DNA from: Eubacterium sp.
GTDB taxonomy: Bacteria > Bacillota > Clostridia > Oscillospirales > Acutalibacteraceae
NCBI GenBank assembly: GCA_017446095.1
Contig: JAFSRN010000009.1
Span: 1 to 64,000, forward strand
Direction: 5' to 3'
Length of the DNA stretch: 64,000 bases
Part shown: positions 42,395 to 51,001 of the stretch, piece after piece
Position numbering within the stretch: position 1 is the first letter of the stretch
Layout of the letters: each line of letters begins with the position of its first letter
Notes under the pieces: model-generated
Told to the model about the DNA's origin: nothing
Databases searched by the model: none
Seen by the model: only the letters and a program-made list of their open reading frames with translations
Translations under genes and position numbers: made by a program

Positions 42395-43738
42395 TTGCCT
42401 TGCCGTTAACTCTTTCAAAAACTTCAGCAAATACGGTACTGCGATTGCGGCGGATAGAACAAAGCCGAGCGGCTGTGCAACCTCAATGCCAGTAACACCT
42501 ATAAACCGCGGCAGTATCAGCACAAGCGGTATGAAGAACAGTCCGTTCTGCGCGCAGGCGAGTAGGAACGATACTCCTGCTCTGCCGACGCATTGGAAGG
42601 TCATATTCGCTATCATAATCGTCGGCAAAAACAGCATAGCGCAGCAGCCGAATCTTGTCGCCGCCGTGCCGATGTCAACCACTGCAGCTTCACTCCTGAA
42701 CAGCGCGATAACCGTCGGCGCAAACGCAAACAGCACTGACGCGAGCACCGCCATTACGGCTGTACACATCGCCCAGGAATACTTGATTGCCTCGCGCACT
42801 CTGCCGTAAAGCTGTGCGCCGTAGTTGAAGCTGCACACGGGCTGGAAGCCCTGACCGATTCCGAGGCATATGCTGAAAATGAACATAATGCACCTTGCCG
42901 AAATGCTCATCGCGGCTATGCACTCGTCGCCGTAAGCCGCCGCCTGCAGGTTCATAATCATAGTTGAAATACTGCTCAACCCCTGCCGCGCAAGGCTCGG
43001 CGCACCGGTGGAAACAATCTCCCACAAAAGCCGCGGGTCGGTTGAAAAGAGCTTGAGGCTAATTCTGCTCTGTGGCTTGCCCCTGTAAAATACAGAGTAC
43101 AAAATCGCAAGGCTGATGTACTGCGAAACAGCGGTTGCTACTCCCGCGCCGGCAATACCCATATCAAACAGAAAAATCATTATCGGGTCAAGCGCGATAT
43201 TCAGCACCGCGCCCGAAAGCAGACCAATCATCGCAAGGCTTGCCATACCCTCGTAGCGCAGTATGTTGTTGAGCACGCACGCCGCCGTCATAGCAGGCGC
43301 GGCAATCAGAATATACATACCGTAGGTTTTGGAGTAGGGCAGTATGGTCGCCGTGCTGCCGAGCGCGCTCATAAGCGGCGTGAGGAACAGCAGACCGAAC
43401 AGCGATATCGCCATGCCGAAGCCGAGCGCGGTAAAAAATCCCGTTGAGCAGTATCTGCCCGCGGCTTCGATATCCTGCGCGCCGAGCTTCCTGCCTGCGC
43501 AGCTGCCCGAGCCGTGCCCGAACATAAACCCGATTGCCTGAATTATGCCCATAAGGCTGAACACAATACCCGTCGCGCCGCTTGCCGCAACGCTGATTTT
43601 GGACACAAAATATGTGTCGGCAAGGTTGTAGATAATCGTAACCATCATACTGATTATCGTCGGCACAGCCAGGGTGTTAATCAGCCTTTTCACAGGCGTT
43701 TTTGTCATCTTGTCAAATTGCTTTGTGTTACTTTTCAT
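42380..43738 (-). CDS. MATE family efflux transporter
   Basis: 452 residues with twelve predicted membrane helices; two homologous halves. N-half TPVKRLINTLAVPTIISMMV and VSGATGIVF-like segment SVAASGATGIVFSL; second half GAPSLARQGLSSISTMIMN and SFNYGAQLYGRVREAI are MATE signatures. Expected to export cationic compounds or drugs with Na+ or H+. The last residues NDEL and stop are encoded by units of the heptamer array at 42361-42394. Confidence 0.93.
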   Translation of the reverse strand: MKSNTKQFDKMTKTPVKRLINTLAVPTIISMMVTIIYNLADTYFVSKISVAASGATGIVFSLMGIIQAIGFMFGHGSGSCAGRKLGAQDIEAAGRYCSTGFFTALGFGMAISLFGLLFLTPLMSALGSTATILPYSKTYGMYILIAAPAMTAACVLNNILRYEGMASLAMIGLLSGAVLNIALDPIMIFLFDMGIAGAGVATAVSQYISLAILYSVFYRGKPQSRISLKLFSTDPRLLWEIVSTGAPSLARQGLSSISTMIMNLQAAAYGDECIAAMSISARCIMFIFSICLGIGQGFQPVCSFNYGAQLYGRVREAIKYSWAMCTAVMAVLASVLFAFAPTVIALFRSEAAVVDIGTAATRFGCCAMLFLPTIMIANMTFQCVGRAGVSFLLACAQNGLFFIPLVLILPRFIGVTGIEVAQPLGFVLSAAIAVPYLLKFLKELTARQNDEL

Positions 43739-43783
43739 AATAAACTATTATATTATGTTCGTATTTATAATTCAAGTAAAAAA

Positions 43784-43807
43784 CGGCGTGATGTGTTCAT
43801 CACGCCG
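43784..43807 (-). terminator. Terminator upstream of the MATE gene
   Basis: CGGCGTGATG TGTT CATCACGCCG with TTTTTT on the minus strand. It would stop read-through from the SDR gene before the MATE promoter. Confidence 0.8.
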
Positions 43808-43813
43808 AAAATA

Positions 43814-43859
43814 ATTGAGTGTGAGCGAGGCTCACCAAACAACTGAAAACTGAAATCAG
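43814..43859. repeat. Short heptamer element
   Basis: GTGAGCGAGGCTCAC hairpin followed by ACTGAAA, ACTGAAA and a partial unit. A reduced version of the composite elements. Confidence 0.6.
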
Positions 43860-43866
43860 TAAGAAA

Positions 43867-43886
43867 AACCGCCGAAGCGGTTTTTT
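43867..43886 (-). terminator. Terminator of the SDR gene
   Basis: On the minus strand AACCGC TTCG GCGGTT TTTCTT, beginning 3 bp after the SDR stop codon. Confidence 0.85.
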
Positions 43887-43888
43887 TC

Positions 43889-44662
43889 TTACATACAAGT
43901 ATATCCGCCGTCTACAGCGAGGTTTGTACCTGTTACGTAGCTTGATTCTTTAGCTGCAAAGAAAAGTGTTGCAGTGTCAAGCTCGCCCTCGTTGCCGTAT
44001 CTTTCCATAGGAATCATTGTTTTAGCATTCTGCTGGAAGAAGTCGGAATTGAGCGTATCTCTCGTAAGGTCGGTGTAGAAGTAACCCGGGCAAATTGAGT
44101 TAACCGTGATGCAGTATTTGCCCCACTCTGCTGCGAGTGCTCTTGTAAGGTTAACAACGCCGCCCTTTGCTGCGTGGTACGGTGCAGAGCCTGCAATCTT
44201 GTTACCAACAAGACCGTACATCGATGCGATGTTGATGATTCTGCCGTACTGTGCAGGAATCATAGCCTGATTTGCAACTGCTCTTGCAACCTTGAAGGTA
44301 CCGAAAAGGTCAATATCAAATTCATCACTGAACTGCTTATCCGTGATATTTTCTGCTGCTGCAACTGCGCCTGTGCCGGCGTTGTTGATAAGGATATCAA
44401 TTCTGCCAAAATGCTCCATAGCCTTTGCAACAACGGCTTCGATATTCTGCGTGTCGGTAATATCGCACTTAAGCGGAAGCGTTTCAACCCCGTAAGCGTC
44501 TGCAATTTCCTTGCAGACTGCCTCAAGCTTGTCCTGCCTTCTTGCGATTGCAACGATGTTGCAGCCCTGATTAGCAAGAGCCTTCGCCATCTGTACGCCA
44601 AGACCGCCCGAGCAGCCTGTTACCAGCGCAACCTGACCTTTAAAATCAAAATAATTGTTCAT
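43889..44662 (-). CDS. SDR family oxidoreductase (gluconate/deoxygluconate dehydrogenase-like)
   Basis: 257 residues. Cofactor loop VTGCSGGLGVQMA with IARRQDKLE (Arg after the second strand favours NADP), INNAGTG, catalytic Ser in NIASMYG, Y-x-x-x-K in PYHAAKGG and PGYFYTDLTRDTLNS. It resembles 5-keto-gluconate and 2-deoxy-gluconate dehydrogenases. AAGGAG site before ATG 44662; monocistronic with its own terminator. The substrate is unconfirmed. Confidence 0.9.
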   Translation of the reverse strand: MNNYFDFKGQVALVTGCSGGLGVQMAKALANQGCNIVAIARRQDKLEAVCKEIADAYGVETLPLKCDITDTQNIEAVVAKAMEHFGRIDILINNAGTGAVAAAENITDKQFSDEFDIDLFGTFKVARAVANQAMIPAQYGRIINIASMYGLVGNKIAGSAPYHAAKGGVVNLTRALAAEWGKYCITVNSICPGYFYTDLTRDTLNSDFFQQNAKTMIPMERYGNEGELDTATLFFAAKESSYVTGTNLAVDGGYTCM

Positions 44663-44737
44663 TGGAATCCACTCCTTTTCATTTTATTGATAATATTATA
44701 ACAATCTTTCGCCGAAAAATCAAGAGTTTTTAACGGC

Positions 44738-44768
44738 TGTTCAATCGGGGTACGACCCCAATTGAACA
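44738..44768. repeat. 31-bp palindrome with GGGG/CCCC core (variant)
   Basis: TGTTCAATCGGGGTA and its near complement, ending AATTGAACA. It is related to 11055, 29554 and 39240. It lies between the divergent SDR and LRR genes, just upstream of the LRR promoter. Confidence 0.8.
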
Positions 44769-44771
44769 TTA

Positions 44772-44800
44772 TTGACTAAACGGTGATATAATGTTAAAAT
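44772..44800 (+). promoter_or_regulatory. Promoter of the LRR surface protein gene
   Basis: TTGACT (44772-44777), 17-bp spacer, TAAAAT (44795-44800). An alternative pair uses TTGAAC, supplied by the palindrome's end (44763-44768), with TATAAT at 44787 after 18 bp. Confidence 0.55.
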
Positions 44801-44831
44801 GATTAAGATAAATTCTTTTGGAGGATGTTAT

Positions 44832-47216
44832 ATGAAAAAGGTACTTAGTATACTCTTATCGGTGGTGATGCTGCTTTCCGTAACCGCAGGACTGAATATC
44901 AGCGCTTTTGCGCTGAACAGCAGCGGTGAATGCGGCAGTGACGCAACTTACACGTTTGACGAAGCGACGGGTGAGCTTGTTATTAGCGGAAGCGGTTTGC
45001 TTCGTGGTTACGCTTTTCAAGATGTGGACAGTATAAAGTCTGTTATTATCAATGACGGTATCACGAATATCAGCACCGGGTTATTTCTCGATTGCACCAA
45101 TCTTGAGAGTGTAATAATAGGCGATAGCGTAAAAAATATTGACGCAGAAGCCTTCAGGAACTGCATAAGTCTTGCAAGTGTGACGATGGGCAGCGGCGTA
45201 ACAGTTATTGGCTGCGGCGCTTTTACCAAATGCACAAGCCTTGCAAGCATAGAAATACCGAACAGTGTAACAAGGATTGACGTTTATGCATTTGAAGGCT
45301 GCACAAGCCTTGCAAGCATAGAAATACCGAACGGTGTAACAAAGATTGATGGTACTCTCTTTAAAGACTGCACAAGCCTTACAAGTGTAACAATGGGCAA
45401 CGAGGTAACAACAATATGCGACGCGGCTTTTTACTGTTGCACAAGTCTTGCAAACATAGAAATACCGAACAGCGTAACAAGCATTGGCAGTAATGCATTT
45501 AATGGCTGCACGAGTCTTTCAAGCATAGAAATTCCGAACGGTGTAACGTGCATTGACCCGGGTACTTTCAGAGGCTGCACAAGTCTTGCAAGTGTAGAAA
45601 TACCAAACGGTGTAACAAGTATTGACAGTTTTGCATTTGCAGACTGCATAAGTCTTACGAGCATGGTGATACCGAACAGTGTAACAAGCATTGGCGATTC
45701 TGCCTTCGAAGGCTGCAAAAGTCTTGCGAGCATAGAAATACCGAACAGTGTAACAAACATTGGCGATTCTGCTTTTGAAGACTGCGCAAACCTTGAAAAT
45801 GTTTCGTTACTTAACGGCTTGAAAACTATAGGCAAAGAAGCTTTTTATGATTGCGATAAGCTGACGGCGTTAACCGTTCCTGCCTCTGTAACACACATAG
45901 GCGAAGAAGCGTTTTACGATTGCGACAGCATAAAAAGCGTAACGTTTGAAGACTGTGCCGCCGATATAGGCGAAGAAGCTTTTTGCGGTTGTGACAGCTT
46001 GACCGACGTAGAATTCGGCAACAAGCTTACAGGTTTAGGCAAAAACGCATTCAGCGGTTGCGTTAAAATCAAAAGCATTAGTATCCCAAAAAGCGTAACA
46101 AATATCGACGCTCCTCTGTTTGCCGGCTGCAACAGCTTAACAAGCCTGACGGTTGATAATGACAACACGGTTTACGACAGCAGGAACAACTGCAACGCGA
46201 TTATCCAAACTGCAACAGATTCGCTTATCAGCGGCTGCGGTGCCACCGTATTCCCAAGTGGTATTAAGAGTATCGGCGACGGAGCGCTTTATCAGACAAA
46301 AGGCTTAACGCAGGCAGTTATTCCGGAAGGTGTTACGGCAATAGGAGATAACGCATTCAGCTCGTGTTACAAGCTTAAAAAATTAAGTATTCCAAAGAGC
46401 GTGACAAGCATCGGCTCTAACGCGTTCAATCTCTGCGTTTCACTGACAAGCGTCAGCATTAACAGCGATATCGCAGAGATAAGCGAGGGAATGTTTTATG
46501 ATTGCTTTTATCTTAACGAAGTGACAATTCCCAAAAGTGTAAAAAAGATATGCAACGACGCGTTTAACGGCTGCTCCGACCTGGCACGTGTTTACTATGA
46601 GGGAAGCAAGGACGAGTGGAACGAGATTACCCTCTTTGACGGTAACAACAGCATAAAAAGCGCTGCTAAAACGTATAACTATATCATCCACGACCACAGC
46701 TACAAAGCTGTTGTAACCGCACCTACCTGCGCTGCGCAGGGCTACACTACCCACACCTGCACAATCTGCGGCAAGAGTTATAGGGACAATTATGTCAAAG
46801 CAACGGGCAAGCACACTTTCACAAACGGCAAAATTACTTCAACCACTGCTACAACCTACACTAAAACTTTCACCTGCAGCGGTTGTAAGTCAACGTGTAA
46901 AAATACGTTCAATAAATCCGAAAACACGCTCGTCGCAAAGGGCAAAACAAAAAAGATAAAGCTTGCAACGCTTAAGAAAAAGAACGTCACCGTTGAGCGC
47001 AAAGACGCAATCGATGTAAGCAAAAACATCGGCAAAGTGACATATAAAAAGACAAACGGCAACGGCAAAATTTCCGTATCGCCTGCAGGCAAAATCACCG
47101 TTAAGAAGGGACTTAAAAAGGGCACGTACAAAGTGAAAGTGAATGTCACCGCAGCGGGCAACAGCACCACAAAAACGGCTACAAAACCCGTTACGGTTAC
47201 AATCGTAGTAAAATAG
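44832..47216 (+). CDS. BspA-like leucine-rich repeat surface protein
   Basis: 794 residues from ATG 44832 (TGGAGGAT site). Signal peptide MKKVLSILLSVVMLLSVTAG. About 20 repeats of 23 residues follow (about 85-600) with the Treponema/BspA pattern CTSLASIEIPNSVTSIGSNA. Then a Cys-rich module (CAAQGYTTHTCTICGKSY and TKTFTCSGCKSTC) and a Lys-rich Ig-like end (KKGTYKVKVNVTAAGNS). No sortase motif, so the Lys-rich end may bind the wall. The family mediates adhesion and host or glycan contact. Repeats in the middle are nearly identical in DNA, so copy number may vary. Confidence 0.93.
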   Translation: MKKVLSILLSVVMLLSVTAGLNISAFALNSSGECGSDATYTFDEATGELVISGSGLLRGYAFQDVDSIKSVIINDGITNISTGLFLDCTNLESVIIGDSVKNIDAEAFRNCISLASVTMGSGVTVIGCGAFTKCTSLASIEIPNSVTRIDVYAFEGCTSLASIEIPNGVTKIDGTLFKDCTSLTSVTMGNEVTTICDAAFYCCTSLANIEIPNSVTSIGSNAFNGCTSLSSIEIPNGVTCIDPGTFRGCTSLASVEIPNGVTSIDSFAFADCISLTSMVIPNSVTSIGDSAFEGCKSLASIEIPNSVTNIGDSAFEDCANLENVSLLNGLKTIGKEAFYDCDKLTALTVPASVTHIGEEAFYDCDSIKSVTFEDCAADIGEEAFCGCDSLTDVEFGNKLTGLGKNAFSGCVKIKSISIPKSVTNIDAPLFAGCNSLTSLTVDNDNTVYDSRNNCNAIIQTATDSLISGCGATVFPSGIKSIGDGALYQTKGLTQAVIPEGVTAIGDNAFSSCYKLKKLSIPKSVTSIGSNAFNLCVSLTSVSINSDIAEISEGMFYDCFYLNEVTIPKSVKKICNDAFNGCSDLARVYYEGSKDEWNEITLFDGNNSIKSAAKTYNYIIHDHSYKAVVTAPTCAAQGYTTHTCTICGKSYRDNYVKATGKHTFTNGKITSTTATTYTKTFTCSGCKSTCKNTFNKSENTLVAKGKTKKIKLATLKKKNVTVERKDAIDVSKNIGKVTYKKTNGNGKISVSPAGKITVKKGLKKGTYKVKVNVTAAGNSTTKTATKPVTVTIVVK
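45172..45790 (+). repeat. Near-identical 69-bp coding repeats in the LRR gene
   Basis: Consecutive 69-bp units start with TGCACAAGTCTTGCAAGC-like sequence and carry ATAGAAATACCGAACAG. Several neighbours differ at only a few bases, while the units after 45790 are diverged. This fits recent unit duplication or gene conversion. Confidence 0.85.
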
Positions 47217-47228
47217 TAAACAGCTTCA

Positions 47229-47252
47229 GGGCGCGAGGTCATCGCGCCCTAC
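47229..47252 (-). repeat. REP-like GTAG hairpin
   Basis: Minus strand GTAG then GGGCGCGAT/GTCGCGCCC-type stem (GGGCGCGA...TCGCGCCC). It lies 12 bp after the LRR gene stop codon. Confidence 0.75.
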
Positions 47253-47375
47253 TGTCCACTTGAATTCTGTTAACTGATATGTTATTATTAACCCAATGTG
47301 ATAGCATTATGTTTCAATCAAAAAACACAAATCAAAAAGCAACAAAGTGAAATTTTGATTTGGGAGGAGAAACAT

Positions 47376-47465
47376 ATGGAGTGCTCATTAGCAAAAGCTA
47401 CTGCATTTTGCTTCGAGCACGGAATATGTTTGGACGAGACGACTGCCCGTAGCATAACCGGATAA
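47376..47465 (+). pseudogene. 29-codon ORF overlapping the tRNA gene (truncated gene or leader)
   Basis: ATG 47376 follows an excellent ribosome site GGGAGGAG. The frame reads MECSLAKATAFCFEHGICLD and continues ETTARSITG to a stop at 47463-47465, inside the tRNA-Arg D-arm. The last nine codons overlap tRNA sequence or its flank, so the real 3' part seems to have been lost. An AAATCAAAA/TTTTGATTT hairpin (47329-47361) precedes the ribosome site. It may be the stump of a gene cut at the tRNA, or chance. Confidence 0.4.
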
Positions 47466-47519
47466 TGCATCAGATTCCGATTCTGACGACTGGGGGTTCG
47501 AATCCCTTCGGGCAGGCCA
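47443..47519 (+). tRNA. tRNA-Arg (anticodon CCG)
   Basis: All stems fold: acceptor CTGCCCG/CGGGCAG, D-stem GCAT/ATGC, anticodon stem TCAGA/TCTGA with loop TTCCGAT (anticodon CCG, reading CGG), variable CGACT, T-stem GGGGG/CCCTT with loop TTCGAAT, discriminator G and encoded CCA. Length 77. A terminator follows at 47527. No second copy of its 3' end (attachment-site repeat) was noticed in the window. Confidence 0.97.
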
Positions 47520-47526
47520 TTTAAAG

Positions 47527-47550
47527 CGGCACAAATGCGTGCCGTTTTTT
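47527..47550 (+). terminator. tRNA-Arg terminator
   Basis: CGGCAC AAATGC GTGCCG followed by TTTTTT, 7 bp after the tRNA. Confidence 0.9.
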
Positions 47551-47605
47551 AATTTGTGAGTTATTATACAGTATATAAAAAATATATAAAATTTCGCATA
47601 TTGCA

Positions 47606-47634
47606 TTGACTTAAATGTTTTAAACTGTTAAAAT
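47606..47634 (+). promoter_or_regulatory. Promoter of the Fe-S flavoprotein operon
   Basis: TTGACT (47606-47611), 17-bp spacer, TAAAAT (47629-47634). The leader then carries a small CCCCC GAC GGGGG hairpin (47653-47665) about 20 bases before the AAGGAGA ribosome site. Confidence 0.65.
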
Positions 47635-47694
47635 ATTAACAATGGAAATAAAACCCCCGACGGGGGATATTCAGTAAATGAAAAGGAGAAAGTT

Positions 47695-50505
47695 ATGCCT
47701 GACAAAATGTTAGATTTCGCTCCCGAATGGACGTACGATAAGGACCTCGTTATGCGCGAGCCAATCGTAAAACTCGGTAAAATGATTACTGACAGAGTTC
47801 CGATTGTTCTCGGTATGCGAAAAATCGTGCCCCAGGACCCTGAATACTGGGCAGTGGCGACTATTTGTCCGACGGACGAAATGGCAGAGGTTGCCATGAA
47901 AATGAAAAAACGTCACCCCCGTACGTGGGCTGATATGAAAAAGATTGTTGCGAATATGGGTATTTCCGACGAGCACCTCAAGGAGCTGCTTGACCAGATG
48001 AGCGAAAACGGACTTATCGAGTGGAATTACGAAAATCCGCAGCACGAAAAACAGTGGGTGCTCCCGATGTTCGTACCCGGTTCGGGCGAGTTCTCAAATA
48101 TGAACCACGAGATGCTTGAAAAGCATCCCGAGCTCGGCTATTTCTTTGAGAGAATGACCCGTAACCCGCTTGAAAAGATTACGCCTATGGTGCCTCCCGG
48201 AGGCGGCGGAATCGGTATGCACGTCATCCCTGTTGAAAAGGCAATCGAGATGGAGAACGAGGCAATCGGAATTGAAAAGATTTCGCACTGGCTCGACAAA
48301 TATGACGGCCACTATGCAGCTTCTCCCTGCTCCTGCCGTTATTCAAGAAAAACTTATGACGAAGGCTGCGCCGACGACCCTGAGGGTTGGTGTGTTGCTA
48401 TGGGCGATATGGCTGACTATGTTGTTGAAACAAAGAAGGGCGGCCACTACATCACCCGCGAGCAGGCGCTTGAAATCTTTAAGCAGGGCGAGGAAAACGG
48501 CTTCGTTCATCAGATTACAAACATCGACGGCGAGGATAAGATTTTCGCTATCTGTAACTGTAATGTTAACGTCTGCTACGCGCTTCGTACCTCGCAGCTC
48601 TTTAACACGCCGAATATGTCGCGCTCGGCATATGTTGCGCACGTTAAGAAAGAGAACTGCGTTGCCTGCGGACGCTGTGTAGAGCATTGTCCTGCAGGTG
48701 CGCTCAAGCTCGGTCAGAAGCTTTGCAAGAAGGACGGCAGCGAGGTTACATATCCGAAGCAGGAACTTCCCGATACAGTTAAATGGGGACCCGAAAAGTG
48801 GGAGGTTGAATACAGGGACAAAAACCGTATCAATTCTCACGAATCAGGTACTGCTCCGTGTAAGACTGCGTGCCCGGCACACATCGCAATTCAGGGTTAT
48901 CTGAAAATGGCGGCGCAGGGCAGATACGAGGACGCTCTCGCTCTTATCAAAAAGGAAAATCCGTTCCCTGCAGTCTGCGGTCACATCTGCAACAAGCGCT
49001 GTGAGGAAGCCTGCACAAGAGGCACGATTGACGAGGCAATCGCTATCGATGACGTTAAGAAATTCCTTGCTCACCGCGATATGGATAACGCCACAAGAAT
49101 GATTCCGAAGAAAGTTATTCCGAAGATTACCGTTCCCGGCGTGTTTGACCGAGAGCCCGGCTTCACCGAAAAGGTTGCAATCATCGGCGCAGGTCCTGCA
49201 GGACTTTCGTGTGCGTTCTTCCTTGCCGAAAAGGGCTATATGAACGTAACTGTATTTGAGAAAAACGAGGAGCCCGGCGGTATGCTGCGCTACGGTATCC
49301 CGAACTATAAGCTTGAAAAAGAAGTTATCGACGCTGAAATCGACATCATCCGCGAGATGGGTGTTGAGATAAAGTGCGGCGTTGAAATCGGCAAGGACAT
49401 CACCCTTGACGAGCTGCGCAAGGACGGCTACAAGGCGTTCTATATGGCAATCGGCGCACAGGGCGGACGCAAGGCAGGCGTTGACGGCGAGGACGCAGAC
49501 GGCGTATTCACCGCTGTTGAATTCCTGCACGAGGCTGCGGAAAAAGAAGCGTTTGACATCGGCAAAAAGGTTGTAGTTGTCGGCGGCGGTAACGTTGCTA
49601 TTGACGCTGCAAGAGTAAGCGTACACTGCGGCGCAGAGGAAGTCGGTATGTACTGCCTTGAGAGCAGGGAAGAGATGCCAGCTTCCGACGACGAGGTTGA
49701 AGAGGCGCTTGAGGACGGCGCAACCGTAAATAACGGCTGGGGTCCAAAGGAAATCGTTAAGGACGACAAGGGCAAGGTTAAGGCAATCGTGTTCAAAAAG
49801 TGCGTATCCGTATTTGACGGCGAGCACCGCTTTGCACCAGTTTACGATGAGGACGACACCATCACCGTTGAGTGCGACAACGTTATCCTTTCCATCGGCC
49901 AGGCTATCGAGTGGGGCGGACTCCTCGACGGCACCGCTGTTGAAACTAACAGGAATATGACTGCAAAGGCTGACACCTTCACCTTCCAGACTGCAGAGCC
50001 GGATATCTTTGTAGGCGGCGACGCGTTCACAGGTCCGCGCTTTGCAATAGACGCAATCGCAATGGGTAAAGAGGGCGCAATTTCGATTCACCGCTTTGTT
50101 CAGCCGCACTCAACCCTCACAATCGGCAGAAATCCGAGATACTATGTTGAACTTGACAAGGACGACATCAAGGTTGAGGGCTACGACACCGCGCACCGTC
50201 AGGTACCAAAGGCAACAAAGAAGGTTGACCCGAAGGGCTTTAAGGACGATTGCAAGATGCTCACCGAGGAGCAGGTTAAGGTTGAAACCTCGCGTTGCCT
50301 CGGCTGCGGCGCAACTATCGTTGACGAAAACCGCTGCGTAGGCTGCGGCGTCTGCACCACAAAGTGCGAGTTTGAAGCAATCGAGCTCCACCGCGACAGA
50401 CCCGAATGCTCCACTATGTACAGGGCGGAGGATAAGCTCAAAGCTATCTTCCCGTATATGGTTAAGCGTGAATTCGCTATCAAAAAAGCAAAGAAGAATA
50501 AATAA
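47695..50505 (+). CDS. Multi-cluster Fe-S NAD(P)-dependent flavoprotein (GltD-like)
   Basis: 936 residues. Residues 1-320 are an unusual N-terminal region with a possible winged-helix segment (about 60-120) and cysteine groups CSCR (212-215), C225, C233 and ICNCNVNVC (286-294). A ferredoxin motif CVACGRCVEHCP follows (322-333), then the GltD-type [4Fe-4S] helix domain (C389, C393, C428, C432, C436, C440), the FAD site IIGAGPAGLSCA (about 496), the NAD(P) site VVVVGGGNVAIDAA and a C-terminal CLGCG...CVGCGVCTTKC cluster pair. It probably moves electrons between NAD(P)H and ferredoxin-like partners; the reaction is unknown. HypA and a membrane protein follow. Confidence 0.88.
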   Translation: MPDKMLDFAPEWTYDKDLVMREPIVKLGKMITDRVPIVLGMRKIVPQDPEYWAVATICPTDEMAEVAMKMKKRHPRTWADMKKIVANMGISDEHLKELLDQMSENGLIEWNYENPQHEKQWVLPMFVPGSGEFSNMNHEMLEKHPELGYFFERMTRNPLEKITPMVPPGGGGIGMHVIPVEKAIEMENEAIGIEKISHWLDKYDGHYAASPCSCRYSRKTYDEGCADDPEGWCVAMGDMADYVVETKKGGHYITREQALEIFKQGEENGFVHQITNIDGEDKIFAICNCNVNVCYALRTSQLFNTPNMSRSAYVAHVKKENCVACGRCVEHCPAGALKLGQKLCKKDGSEVTYPKQELPDTVKWGPEKWEVEYRDKNRINSHESGTAPCKTACPAHIAIQGYLKMAAQGRYEDALALIKKENPFPAVCGHICNKRCEEACTRGTIDEAIAIDDVKKFLAHRDMDNATRMIPKKVIPKITVPGVFDREPGFTEKVAIIGAGPAGLSCAFFLAEKGYMNVTVFEKNEEPGGMLRYGIPNYKLEKEVIDAEIDIIREMGVEIKCGVEIGKDITLDELRKDGYKAFYMAIGAQGGRKAGVDGEDADGVFTAVEFLHEAAEKEAFDIGKKVVVVGGGNVAIDAARVSVHCGAEEVGMYCLESREEMPASDDEVEEALEDGATVNNGWGPKEIVKDDKGKVKAIVFKKCVSVFDGEHRFAPVYDEDDTITVECDNVILSIGQAIEWGGLLDGTAVETNRNMTAKADTFTFQTAEPDIFVGGDAFTGPRFAIDAIAMGKEGAISIHRFVQPHSTLTIGRNPRYYVELDKDDIKVEGYDTAHRQVPKATKKVDPKGFKDDCKMLTEEQVKVETSRCLGCGATIVDENRCVGCGVCTTKCEFEAIELHRDRPECSTMYRAEDKLKAIFPYMVKREFAIKKAKKNK

Positions 50506-50507
50506 TT

Positions 50508-50852
50508 ATGCACGAGTTAGGTATAGTCTTTCACGTGATTAAAACGATTGAAGAGGTTGCGGAAGAGCAGAATTTAACAAAGGTTTCTTCCGTAACGCTC
50601 GAGGTCGGCGAGGTTTCCACCGTTATTGTTGACTATCTTGAGGACTGCTGGGACTGGGCTTGCAAAAAGAGCGAGCTTATGGCAGGCTCAAAGCTGAAGC
50701 ACGAGATTATTAAGGGCGTGACCTTTTGCGAGGATTGCGGCAAAACGTACGAAACCGTTAAATATGCCAAAATCTGCCCCTATTGCCAATCGGAAAATAC
50801 ATATCTGATTCAGGGCAATGAGGTGCAGATTAAGGAAATTGAGGCTCAATGA
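50508..50852 (+). CDS. hypA: HypA-like metallochaperone
   Basis: 114 residues. The N-terminal MHELGIV carries the nickel-ligand His2 of HypA, and the zinc site has two C-x2-C pairs (CEDCGKTYETVKYAKICPYC). HypA delivers nickel to [NiFe]-hydrogenase or urease. No hydrogenase, hypB, hypC or urease gene is in the window. It starts 2 bp after the flavoprotein stop codon, with no ribosome site, so it is translationally coupled. Its pairing with the Fe-S flavoprotein suggests service to that enzyme or use as an electron-transfer or zinc-binding accessory. Confidence 0.88.
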   Translation: MHELGIVFHVIKTIEEVAEEQNLTKVSSVTLEVGEVSTVIVDYLEDCWDWACKKSELMAGSKLKHEIIKGVTFCEDCGKTYETVKYAKICPYCQSENTYLIQGNEVQIKEIEAQ

Positions 50853-50857
50853 GCCTC

Positions 50858-50970
50858 AGCTTTCAGTTTTCGGTTTTCAGTTTTCGGCTTGTTGGTGCTG
50901 CGCACGGCAATAATATGGGTATGGGCGAAGCCCATCCCTGCTGAACACTGAACACTGAATACTGAACACC
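50858..50970. repeat. Composite element: inverted heptamer arrays with palindromic core
   Basis: Left arm GTTTTCA/GTTTTCG units (50858-50887), right arm CTGAACA units (50941-50970), which read GTGTTCA on the other strand. Core: GTGCTGCGCAC, AT-rich CAATAATATG, and ATGGGCGAAGCCCAT. It separates hypA from the membrane gene. Confidence 0.9.
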
Positions 50971-51001
50971 AATATACATTATTTAGGGGAGGAAAAACAT
51001 A

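Noticed and set aside
44663-44831. Shared bidirectional operator between the SDR and LRR genes
   Set aside because: The palindrome there belongs to a dispersed repeat family also found in unrelated gaps, so it is not gene-specific.
45172-46600. LRR gene repeats considered as a CRISPR or satellite
   Set aside because: The 69-bp units keep a reading frame and encode the 23-residue BspA-type LRR pattern.
47388-47606. Minus-strand frame whose product contains RRDSNPQSSESES
   Set aside because: This peptide is the well-known false translation of a tRNA gene read backwards; the tRNA-Arg folds perfectly.
48844-50109. Long minus-strand reading frame of 421 codons
   Set aside because: It is antisense to the Fe-S flavoprotein, has no ribosome site, and its product shows no domain; the plus-strand gene has clear family motifs.
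50508-50852. Evidence for a hydrogenase operon
   Set aside because: Only HypA is present; no hydrogenase subunits or other hyp genes occur anywhere in the window.
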